From Amorphophallus konjac (Eukaryota; Streptophyta; Magnoliopsida; Alismatales; Araceae): a stretch of 64,000 bases of DNA. The DNA is taken from contig CM040120.1 in the NCBI GenBank assembly GCA_022559845.1, positions 312,418,855 to 312,482,854 on the forward strand, in the 5' to 3' direction. The notes beneath the pieces were generated by a model. The model saw nothing but the letters and a program-made list of their open reading frames with translations. It searched no databases and was not told where the DNA came from. This document shows positions 54,598 to 64,000 of this stretch, piece by piece (position 1 is the stretch's first letter; every line of letters starts with the position of its first letter). The translations under genes were made by a program, and so were the position numbers.

Positions 54598-56203
54598 GTG
54601 CTCACTAAATATCGCACTCGCGATCCCAAACTCAAGCCATACCAAGAACTCACTGCTGCCTTTGCCAAACTGTTCACCAAACTGATCTTTGTTCATGTCC
54701 CTCGTCATCAGAATATTCTCGCCGATGCCCTCGTCTCGTTGGAATCATCCATAAGGTTCCCTCTAGGAAGATGGTTTGAGTCCATTTCCATCTACAAACT
54801 TCACGCCCCTGCAATCGATGATGCTTCCTACGTAAACATCAAAGATAGGATAGCAAGGAAGATCCTGCAGGAAGATATCCTTGAGAAGAGGGAGATCATG
54901 TTGGCAGAGGCCGAAGAAGAACTGGCTGATGAAGAGAAACCATGGTTCTATGAAATCGTCAAATACTGCCAAGATCAGTCTTATCCTGAAGGGGCCACCA
55001 CAGAGGACAAGAAAGCCATAAGAAGGGTGGCTCAGAAATATACATTGGTTGGAGGTCTACTCTATAGGAGGAGCCTTACTGGTATTCTGTTAAGATGTCT
55101 TGGTGACGATGAGGTTTGGAAATGTGTAGAGGAGACGCACTCGGGTGTGTGCGGTGGCCACGTGAATAGTCAGATGCTCACCAAGAAGATCAATCGCCAA
55201 GGCTTTTATTGGCCCACTATGGAAGAGGATTGTGCTATCTATGTCCGTAGGTGTGTCAAGTGTCAACTTCACGCCGATAAAATCCATTCACCATCTTCCT
55301 CACTTCATCCAATATCCTCCCCATGACTTTTCTCCATGTGGGCATTCAACATCATTGGTCCCCTAGGTGATCCCAATTCCCTCACCAAGCAGAAATCTTT
55401 CATCCTTACTGCGACGGAATACTTCACCAAATGGGCCGAAGCTGAAGCTTACACGGAAATCAAGGCGTCAACAGTCTGCAAGTTCATCACGAAGAACATC
55501 CTCGCCAGATTCGGCGTCCCAAGCACGATCGTCACCGACAATGGGCCATAGTTCATTTCTCAGGACCTACAGGGTCTCTGCAAAAGGTACGCAATTGCAT
55601 TGCATCATTCATCGCCTTATTACCCACAAGGTAACGGCCAAGCGGAGGCCACCAATAAAACATTGCTCAAAATCATCAAAAAAACCTGCGAGTCTAGTAA
55701 GTTTTCAGACTGGCCAGAAAAACTTATCGAAGCCCTATGGGCTTATCGCACTTCGATCCGTACCCCCACCGGGCAGACTCCATTTGCCCTTACTTATGGT
55801 ATGGAAGCGGTAGTCCCGTACGAGACTCTGATCCCTTCTCTCAGGGTACAATTGGACGAGGAATGTTCCCTCGACGATCGTCGTAATTCACTCCTCGCCC
55901 AGTTGGAACTCTTGGATGAGAAGCGGCTGGCCGCTGCTGAACACACGAGTGTGTATCAAAATAGACTCGCTCGCTTTTACCAAAAGAAAGTCATTGAGAG
56001 AAAATTCAAAGTCGGTGAGATGGTTGTAAAAAGAATTTTTTGTCAAACCTGGAGGTCCGCGTTCTAAGCTCCAACCCAATTGGGAAGGACCATTTGTAAT
56101 TCAAGCCGTGTACCCTGGCAACGCCTACAAACTAGTCAACACCGAAGGGACCGAGTTATCCCACCCTTGGAATGGGCTTTATCTTAAGAAATACTACCCT
56201 TAG
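54598..56203 (+). pseudogene. Integrase of Tat element
   Basis: The tail of the second RNase H (HVPRHQNILADALVSL) comes first. The zinc-binding part follows: ETHSGVCGGHVNSQML with CVKCQLHAD (about 55135-55275). Core motifs are FNIIGPL, where the usual first catalytic Asp is Asn; FILTATEYFTKWAEAEA; VTDNGP, TAG, FIS (55549-55551); and HHSSPYYPQGNGQAEATN with the catalytic Glu. A C-terminal region with WEGPFVIQAVYPGNAYKL and HPWNGLYLKKYYP ends at 56203. It has a TGA at 55324-55326 and a frame change near 56040. It is inactive as it stands. Confidence 0.9.
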
Positions 56204-57973
56204 CACAAAACAAAAAAATGATGAAAAGATAAAAAAACATCAAAAATAAAGAAATATTGAAAACCATTAAAAATATGAAAAATTCAAAATGCCGATTACT
56301 GGCAGTCACCATGTAGTCAAGTCCCTGCATCTAACCTTCATGTAAGGATAGGGCCCATTAAGGCTTGGTAGGCACCGGGTCTTGGTTTGCCAGAACCGTG
56401 GAGATCCCTGTCCGGCCACGTCGACCTATGCTCGCTCGAAGGAAGCTAACATGTGCTCACTTATGTATTTTATTCAAAAAAAGTCGGTAGCATCACCTAC
56501 GGTGGGGCCCCACCCAGAAGATCTCCAGAAGCTGTAATCTTTATTCTTTTCTCTTCAACCAAATGAGACAATCGGCGCCCTTAAAACGATGAGCATGAGA
56601 AACCAAAACTCAAACCCCAAAGGCAAGAGTTGGATCCATTTCCTCGAGCATCGATCAGAGCACGAGAAGAGGGCAGTGTCCCCGCAGGCATACGAAAGGG
56701 AGCCCACAAACGTCAAACAACTATATCTCCCTCACAAAAAGAAATACAAAATCAAAATCAAGAGCCTGGTCGTGACCGTGCCTGATGCGATAAATGGAAC
56801 CCCTCAAAGCAAAAGTTTGAATCCACAAAAGGGGGGGCTATGGAATGTAAATGCTCGAGATTTGATCCGAAGTTGTCCGAAAGGAAAGAGTTAATAGGGC
56901 CCTTATTCGCTCGTCGGGTTAACGGTTTTGCCGATCCTCTCAGGAGGTTTATCCCCCACGCTCTTCCTTCTCCCTCTAAAGATGAAGGTTCGATGGAGTT
57001 TCTGAAGGGTGAAAACTGCCCAGGGTCTGCGACCTTATTTTAATATACACATTTGGTTGTCTACTTAGAAAAGCAAAAGCTATCGCTGCGAAGGAGTCTC
57101 CGTATTTCTGGCTGGTCAAGACCCATGTTTACCGCCTTGATGTCTTCTTGTTTAACCTCGGGCTTAGGCCAATGCAAGTGCGTCACCTATGGGTGCGACG
57201 GCGTCTGATTCCGGGTCAGCGTCACGCGGTTGGTCGTTAGGGTTCCAGGGTGGTCCATCATATACCATCTAGAGTTGTGAGGAAACAGACCCGGGTCGGG
57301 CAAATCATTTACCTCAAACATCTTTTGGGTGAATCCCTGTGGTCGGAAGCAACTGGGAGCCTAAGTATGGCATGACGGTATTGTCATCAGGGTAAGTCTT
57401 AGCCGGCGGGATCATCATTCGAGGGGTCTAGAGGCCCAAATCAACCTGGATGTGCACTTAGGATACCTGGGAGGTTAGTAAGGAACCCCTGTCTCACGTA
57501 GGTTAGGTGCCATTTGGGTGCTTGCCAGGCGTTAGCAAAACAAAAAAAATTGAAATGATAAAAATAACAAAAAAATGGAAAAGAGAAAATGTACATATTT
57601 GCAAACAAAAAAATCTTTTTTATGATAAAACAAAAAAAATACCAAATATAAAAAAGAAAACAAATCAATTTTGCATGATTGTATTTGCGTGCAGCATCTC
57701 ACTTTTAATACCGCTTGCATTCGTGTGCTTTCCTGTCGCATTTATCATCACCGCATCTTTCCCTTGCCTTCGTTAAATAAAGACTTGGCCCCTTGACCAG
57801 TTATCAAGGACAGTCACAGTGACCATTTGCTTATTGAGCAAGGGGCCAAGTCAGAACAGAAATTCTGATTTGTTTGCTTCAGTGATGTGTGCAGGGATTC
57901 AGGCAACAGAAGCAAAGGTGAAAACCAAACAAATCGAACCTTGTATTTTATTCCAAAAACCAAAAAAATTACA
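56204..57973 (+). other. Non-coding spacer between pol and antisense gene of Tat element
   Basis: No protein family is recognised. AAAAGGGGGGG at 56826-56836 resembles a polypurine tract but is far from the (unseen) 3' LTR. Positions 57535-57660 are A-rich low complexity. The stretch GGATACCTGGGAGGTT near 57464 is also found near 27268 in element VI. Confidence 0.5.
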
Positions 57974-60522
57974 TCAAGTCCCGCCCTCTCTCTCTGCATT
58001 ACTCGTCCCACTACTCTCTGGGCAAAACGCTCTCAAAGGTGCTACCCAACTACGAAAAGCGGTACTCCTACCGCTCTGTACTCCCCTTCCTATTCCCACA
58101 TCCCAACGTTGATCCACGGAAGCAGCAGAGTAGCTACCAACACGAAAGCCACGCTCTCGTGCTCTTCGATAGCGCTCCTCACCATCTCTCAGCCACTGTT
58201 CAGCAAGACCAAGGCTGATTCGGAGTTTGAATAGTTGGGCCTCCATGGCCCTTCGTTCCTCCCTTTCAGTCAATCTGTTGGCTCTTTCTCTCTCTACGTC
58301 TCTTTCTTTCTCTGCACGTTCTCTCTCGCGGTCTTCCCTCTCCAACTGGAGAGTGATCCTCAGTTCCACGGCATCCCTAGAAGAGTCGTCATCAGGATGA
58401 CGCCGCAGTTCCCTCTCCAATTCTGCTATCCTAGCCTCCTTCTGCGCAGCTTGGGCAAGCGCTTCTTCCGTCTCCTTTTCCTGCCGAGTGTACCATCTCA
58501 GATACGCGATAAGGCATAAATAAGGAGAACTCAACACTGAGACTCTTACCTGTATAGAGAGCATCCCTTCTGCCTCTGCAGCACGCTACGTGTCGTGAGC
58601 AAGTTGCTCATGAAGCAAGTCAAGTTCTGAGGTGGGAATCCACAAGCTGGAAGAGGCACCACCTACTACCATCGCTGGGGAAGCCGTGCCAATCTGGGCA
58701 TGCCACGACCGCGTGAATTAGCAGCCAACATCTGGAATCTGGGGTTTTAATTAGGAACACACTGTACACCTACCAAGGCGCTCGTAGCTCCACGGGCATC
58801 CCCCAATTGTTGCTCCATCTCTGCCAAGCGAGTTCGTAAATTTGCTATCATGGCATCCTGGACATCCTGCAGCCATACGAGTCAGCTTTTTCACCAGAAA
58901 ACCAAAAAAAGGAGAAAGAAGAAAAGAGAAAAAGGGGAAATCTACCTCCACAGGTCCCCGGGGTTGGAGCCGCTCTGCGTACTTTGTCCTATATAGACGC
59001 AAGTAGTCCTCACTATCCCGCACATGGGATTCTACAATTATGCCACCCCGTTGCCAATCTTCGTACTGTTCGGGGAATCGCACACGCCAGTCAATGCAGG
59101 TCACCGGTCCTCGCGTCTCTCTCCCAACGCGAGGTGGCGCAGCTGAATCCACCCATTCTTGAGCCAGTCCAAAAGTCCTCACAACCAATCGTAGCCGAAG
59201 CGGCTCGATTTCATTCAGGCAGTGCATCCACAGTTCCCGTCCGAACCAGGCACGACTTGCTAGAACCCACGGCTGGTCGGCATCGACCATGTCTGAGTAG
59301 GGTCTCCAGTTTACCATCACTGCAGGGAACTCCTGTAGCTCCCGCCTTAGCACCATCAGTTGGTAGGTCAGGGGTGCCGCACTCATGATGGCTTCCCACC
59401 GCCTGGCTAGCGGCACCATCACGGGTCGCCAAGGCCGAGCTCTCCCCATGGGGAGGTAATAATAGCTCCACAGCTGCTCGGCGTAGGTCATCAGTACCTT
59501 GCAAAAACACACAAAAAAAATACAAAACAAGTAAAACCAAAAATACCTGGATAAATGGTGTAAAACCACTCACAGCCATCTCACGATCCGCTTCTTGGAA
59601 CAGGCCTGCAAACAAGTGTGCCAGCATGGCGGCTCCCCAGGCATAGTACCCTACTCTTTCAAGGTCTGATAGCAGCTCCAGGAAGCGACATTGGATACCG
59701 TCCCCTTTCGAGCTCAGTACCAATCTCCCCAAAAGGAAGATGAGAAATCTCCTCAAATCTATGTTGCATCTTTCCCAGTTGCCGAAATCTGTGCAGTACA
59801 CGGCACGGCATCCTATTTCCATCCTTTCCATGAACTCTTCTGAGGATTCATCGTCCCGCCGACGAGTGTCGGTGAGCCCTAATGCATCCATGAGGGACGC
59901 CCTAGCTACCGACCTATTTTTCTGACCATCTAGGTCCAAACCCAGTAGCTTCCGAGCACCTTCTCGGTAATCCGCATAAGTGACCCCAGTCAATGCCTCG
60001 CCCTCCACCTTCAGGCTTGTGATCCGGACCACATCCTCCAAGCTGGGCACCATGTGCCCCCAGGGCATCAGGAATGCCCGACTCACTGGGTCCCATCTCT
60101 CACACAAGGCTTGGATTAGGACCAGATCGAGCTAGATCTGCTCGATCCGAAGAAAGGTGCCAAAACCCATCACGTCTAGCCTAGCCTTCTGAAAATCTGG
60201 GAGACCTCGGTATGCTGCCACTACCAACTCCCATGAGATCTGTGATTTCATCACACTCTACGCATGCAGGGAATGGGGAGGAGGTTTGGTCAGAAAGAAA
60301 GGAAGGAGAAAGAATGAGAAAAGGGCAGGAAAGCTCAGCTTACGAGTTGTGATTGGGCCCTTTCGCTGAAGTGCCCTTCGAGGTCCGAAAGCCTCCTGAA
60401 ATTACTACCACTGGATCTGCTTCTCTTCGAGGAGTGGGAAGATTCGCCCTCCATCCAACTCTCAGAATTTTAAACTCCTCCTCTCCCGTGAGAACTTGTG
60501 CTCCTCGAGTTAGCTCTCGATA
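57974..60522 (-). pseudogene. Antisense plant-mobile-domain (PMD) gene, copy 1, with introns
   Basis: Probable exons with GT-AG borders read by eye: 60522-60346, 60257-59547, 59497-58946, 58866-58774, 58674-58550 and 58481-57974 (stop). The second exon has the PMD signature (GFGTFLRI, CERWDPVSRAFLMPWGHMVPSLEDVVRITSLKVEGEALTG). A TAG lies near 60137 just before it, and another in exon 5 (near 58590), so it is not functional as it stands. Exons 3-6 give a helical, then a Glu/Arg-rich coiled-coil tail. Antisense ORFs with PMD similarity downstream of pol are known from Tat elements; their role is unknown. A captured host PMD gene is the alternative. Confidence 0.75.
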
Positions 60523-60639
60523 TACCTGGGAGGATAAAAGGGACAAGAATTTATATAAATGGAAGGAGTGCGGGCCAAGATTGCCTCCATCACCTTTTAA
60601 TGATAGCCCTCGCGATGAGGCACCTACCATGCAATCCCG

Positions 60640-61058
60640 TGTGTCACTTCACCACTCGCACAGGGTGATTGATTGGATGAAGAATATGATGACTAGCACC
60701 CTATGTTGTCTAGGGATACCCTATCATGTTTTGGAGGACGTTCGCAAAATTTGACACAACATCCGAGAAAAGGGACTAGGGCCATCATTATTGACTTCGA
60801 CGGCAGATTCCCATGGAAAATGGTCACAACAAGACGCGATTCTCCGCTTGGGGTGGAGTCTCGGCAGACCCATCACATGGAAACAGTGCCAAAGAAGAAG
60901 TGTAGGGAAGAAGGAACGCGCAAGAGAACAAACAAGCAGTAGAAAATCAAATCACTCCATTCATAATTCTACATAAGCTGTCATAAACATTACAATCATA
61001 GAGAGGTGGCGGGTCCACTAGCTTGCCAACTCTTGTCATTATTTTCATGCTCGTCTCT
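60640..61058 (-). other. Spacer between PMD copy 1 and copy 2 tail
   Basis: I see no clear exon. The minus-strand reading upstream of 60522 lacks family motifs, and no LTR boundary is visible. Confidence 0.4.
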
Positions 61059-62159
61059 CTAGGCGTCCCTCTCCTCTCCCCTGAGGTGAGGGTCCCTCAG
61101 AAGCCTCCGGGATCCCCGTGCAGTAGCACCCGCCTCGCCTCGTGGCGCAGGCTCCACAGCAATGACTCGCTGCTCCTCCCCTGCCGTGGCAAAGAAGCCA
61201 CTAGCGGTAAAGCGACCAGACTGGCGCAGTCGCTCCCCGAACTCTCGCACTCTCTCGTAGCGCGTCTCCATCCCTCCTAGCCTCTGCACGATAGCCTGAA
61301 GGCCCAGCTGGAGCTCCCTCACTTGGGCCTCCAAGGCCCTCCTCTCGGTCTGATCCCGCTGTCGCTCGGACCTTCTCTCAGCTTTCTCTCTCTCTGCCTC
61401 TCTCCTCATCATCTGCAGAAGAACCCTTAAGTCCAGGATGTCTGGAGAAGGTCTCTCCTCACCGCGATGTCGCAGCTCTGCTACAGTCGCCACCCAGGCA
61501 TCACGTTCCTCTTCCGCCCGGGCAGCCCGAGCCACCGCACCAGCAAGTTGCTCCCGAAGAGAGGCAATCTCGAGAAAATAGGCCGAGGAACTGGAAGATG
61601 CGCCGCCAGTCACTCCCACCATCGCTGTCTACTGGGCATGCTGGAACAAACAAACAATAGCCGTCAGCTAAGCTCCACATTTAAAAATAGGAAATGCAGC
61701 TCTTAGCTTAACAGGAGCGACAGTTCCTGTTGAGTGGCGGCCAGCTGCCGCCTAACCTTCGCTAATTGGGCACGCGACCCGTCGACATCGCGCGTATCCC
61801 CGGCTTGGGGAAGCCCCGCATAACTCTCTCTCTGCCGCCGCAGGAAGTCGACACTATCCTGCACCAGTACGCTCCCTTGCTGCCCAGGGAGACGTATGCG
61901 CCAATCTTCAAGCTTCGCCTTGCCGCGACTCTCCTTCCTGACGCGGCTCGGCTCGTCTGCACTCGCCCACTCATCGGCTAGGCCCAGGGTCCTCGCCATG
62001 TCCTGCACCAAGAAAGAAGGGCCTTGCATCATAACAAAGAACGCGTCCCCGATCCAGGACGCATCCATCATTTGAGTGCAACACTCGCCGAACCCTTTCC
62101 CCCCTCGCGCGGCCCGCTTCAAAACTCAAAATAGAACAAAGAAGGGGAAACCGAAGCAC
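61059..62159 (-). pseudogene. Second copy of PMD-gene 3' exons (coiled-coil tail)
   Basis: ARTLGLADEWASADEPSRVRKESRG ... DWRIRLPGQQGSV ... DFLRRQRESYAGL parallels exon 3 of copy 1 (VRTFGLAQEWVDSAAPPRVGRETRG ... DWRVRFPEQYEDW). It is followed by RAQLAKVRRQLA, an intron-like gap with acceptor TTCCAG near 61640, GGASSSSS...LREQLA, and a coiled coil (61550-61250). An in-frame TAG lies at the start of the last exon. The mobile domain itself is not repeated. The stop is at 61059. Confidence 0.7.
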
Positions 62160-62700
62160 TCACCAAGCCGTGTTCACTTCCTTCCGCACCATTGGGCCCC
62201 TCGGGTCCCTCGGGGGCCCGAAGCGGCCCTTCCTCCTCCATGGACGCCGTTCCGTGCTCTGGCGCGTCCCTCCTTAGGCGAGGGGTCCCGTATCCCTCTC
62301 CACCTTCGCCGTGGTCCAGACCGCTGAACTCCATCGATCAAGAGAGGAAGGAGACGAAACGGGGGACGAGCGAATTTTGGCGGGGGCGGGCTCGTTTGCA
62401 GGTAAGGCACGGATGAAGAAAGGCCATCCGACGCTTTAAATTTGAATTCAAAGGTTAAGACGCGTCCTTGCGCTTGGACGTGCCCAAAAGAAAGTGAAAA
62501 AAAAAAGGAACAAAATCCCTCCATGCAAAGTAGTTCCCTCCTGTCCAGGGCAAAGTCCCGTGAAGCGTGAACAACGTGGTGTGAAAGAAAGTGCAGGAAG
62601 GAAAAGGGCACATGACAAAAGGAACCACACGAAATCCATTTCATACAAACAGTCAAAAGTACATCATACAGTGAGGAGGGTGGGGTGTACAAACAACTCT
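62160..62700 (-). other. Spacer between PMD-tail copies 2 and 3
   Basis: GC-rich near 62180-62340. ORFs overlap on both strands without family motifs. No LTR or target duplication was recognised. Confidence 0.4.
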
Positions 62701-64000
62701 CTAACTCTCGCCACCACCCTCCTGATCATCTCCCTCCTCTCTCCTCTGACGGGAATCCCTAGGGGCCCTTTGCGACCTCTGCGAACCCTGAGAAGCCGTG
62801 CTCGCCTCTCCAGGTGGCACCATGCCAGCCTCCAAGGTGCGGCGACGCTCCTCGGCCGAAGAAACTAGAAAGCTGCCCACAAAAAAGGAACCGGACTGAC
62901 GAAGTCGCACCCCCGCGCTCCTTCGCCCTCTGATACCGCTCCTCACTCTCCCGAAGTCTCCCCTCCGCCATGCCAAGACTCAGCCGGAGCTCCGACACCA
63001 GGGCCACCAGAGCTCTCCTCTCGTCCTAATCTCGATGTCGCTCTGCCATCCTGTACTCCCTCTCTTTCTCTATGGTCTCCATATCCCTCTCCCTCTCTCT
63101 CTCCACGCTCTTCCTATCCCTCTCCCTCTCCTCTCTCTCCCTCATCGCCTCTCTCCTCGACAGCTCGAGGGCGATCCGCAGATCCACTACGTCACGAGGA
63201 AGCTCCTTAGCCTCTCGTCGCCGCTCCTCCTCTAGCTCCGCAATCCGGGCGTCACGCTCTGCCACCCAGGCATCGCGCTCCTGCTCAGCACGAACAGCAC
63301 GGGCCAGGGCCTCCCGAATCTCGGCCACCTGTCAAAGCACGCATGCACCGTAAGAGAACAGTGATAGAAGGAGAGCAGCTAGAAAGAGAGTCGAGGTCAG
63401 GCAGACACTCACTCGAGCCTCGCGGTCACGCTCGGCCTCCTCAGCCCGAGCCACTGCATACGCCAGCTTCTCTTGAAGGGCAGAAACCTCCGGAGGAGGG
63501 CCCCACGAACTGGAACCCACTCCACCAGCCGTCCCGGTTGCCGCTGTCTGGTGGGCCCGCTGAAACACAGAGCAAACGACAGTTAGAGGCCAAGTATCAA
63601 AAATCCAGGTCACAAAAAATGCATCGCATAAACTCACCAGGATCTCCAACTCCTGTCGGATGGCCACCAACTGCCGCCTGGCGTCCGCCAACTGGGCCCG
63701 CAGGTCGGCGATCATGTTGTCACGAGCATCCTGCATTGCACATAAGTTAGTGCCACATGCATATACATATAGAAGGGTGAAGCATTTTCATTTCACTTAC
63801 CCCTGCCATACCACCAAGGAAGAGGCGGTCCCCGTACGTAGCCCGGGTACCGTCTAAGGTAATCAGTATTGTCCTGTACATGGGACACCACTGGGACCCC
63901 GCCTTGCTGCCAGTCCTGGTACTGTTCCAGGAAGCGCGTACGCCAGTCCACAATCTTCGCCTTCCCCTTGGTCTTCCGCCCGATGCGGCCGGCTCATCTA
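62701..64000 (-). pseudogene. Third copy of PMD-gene 3' exons, entering from window edge
   Basis: From the right edge: VDWRTRFLEQYQDWQQGGVPV...DYLRRYPGYVRG (about 63955-63802, donor GGTAAG). Then DARDNMIADLRAQLADARRQL (63730-63638, donor GTGAGT), then GGVGSSSWGPPPEVSALQEKLAYAVARAEEAE (63560-63415), then VAEIREALARAVRAEQERDAWVAERDARIAELEEE and a Glu/Arg coiled coil (63328-63026). A TAG at about 63026-63028, in a CAG-like context, precedes further helix (LVALVSELRLSLGMAEGRL). Exon order and splice positions parallel copies 1 and 2. The mobile domain, if present, lies beyond 64000. Confidence 0.72.

Larger units (their letters stand above)
41306..64000 (+). mobile_element. Tat-type Ty3/gypsy element, 3' end outside window
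   Basis: The order is a 6.2-kb block of three LTR-derived units, a primer site, gag, protease with G-patch, RT-RNase H, a second RNase H, integrase, and an antisense plant-mobile-domain gene. Integrase after RT identifies gypsy; the second (archaeal-type) RNase H and the antisense ORF downstream of pol are known for the Tat lineage. More than 16.5 kb of interior is present and no 3' LTR has been reached. TCTCT (41301-41305) before the presumed LTR start could be the target duplication; its partner is outside the window. Confidence 0.88.

Overview
This window is plant (angiosperm) nuclear DNA, probably repeat-dense heterochromatin. It holds no host gene, tRNA or rRNA that I can defend. Almost every base can be assigned to nested LTR retrotransposons: Ty1/copia elements of Sirevirus type (initiator-Met tRNA primer sites, CCHC-knuckle Gags with long coiled coils, an envelope-like ORF, many GGGGGAG purine tracts) and a Ty3/gypsy Tat-type element (dual RNase H, G-patch, antisense plant-mobile-domain gene). 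The species cannot be read from the sequence.

Layout. 1-9583: minus-strand gag-only element I, interrupted at 2295-8521 by a complete pol-less LTR element (2,160-bp LTRs, GATCA target duplication, one unrecognised ORF). 9584-9643: a 60-bp TG...CA segment with primer-binding sites pointing outward on both sides. 9644-17316: plus-strand gag-only element II with a 2.26-kb 3' LTR. 17317-26729: minus-strand element III, a decayed complete Sirevirus (5' LTR, gag, protease, integrase, RT, RNase H, envelope-like ORF). 26730-29232: 3' end of another minus-strand element (VI). 29233-31302 and 40980-41305: LTR of element V, split by element IV (31303-40979, minus, 2,559-bp LTRs, GACCA target duplication, gag only). 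41306-64000: plus-strand Tat element, with an LTR present as three tandem and partly rearranged units, gag-pol at 48062-56203, and antisense plant-mobile-domain exons whose 3' end is triplicated, running out of the window.

How the parts relate. The autonomous type (III) carries all replication functions. Elements I, II and IV keep Gag-derived ORFs and cis signals (primer site, purine tracts, LTRs) but have no pol, so they look like non-autonomous partners that would need enzymes in trans.

The most interesting signal is non-coding. A roughly 80-110-nt segment occurs seven times in five otherwise different elements. It is closed by an 8-9-bp stem whose pairs change together, with near-invariant AUCAAAUGGUG on the 5' side and CUCCGCC on the 3' side. 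Two further covarying hairpins occupy the R-U5 leaders of elements II-V: a GGGUGG/CCACCU hairpin, and a C-run-loop hairpin just before the LTR end. Together they suggest a structured RNA cis-element system shared by autonomous and gag-only elements. U3 regions carry their own recurrent architecture: palindrome clusters just upstream of TATA boxes, and in elements IV and V a dense TGTATAGACTT array with G-boxes. All structure claims are read by eye and were not computed.
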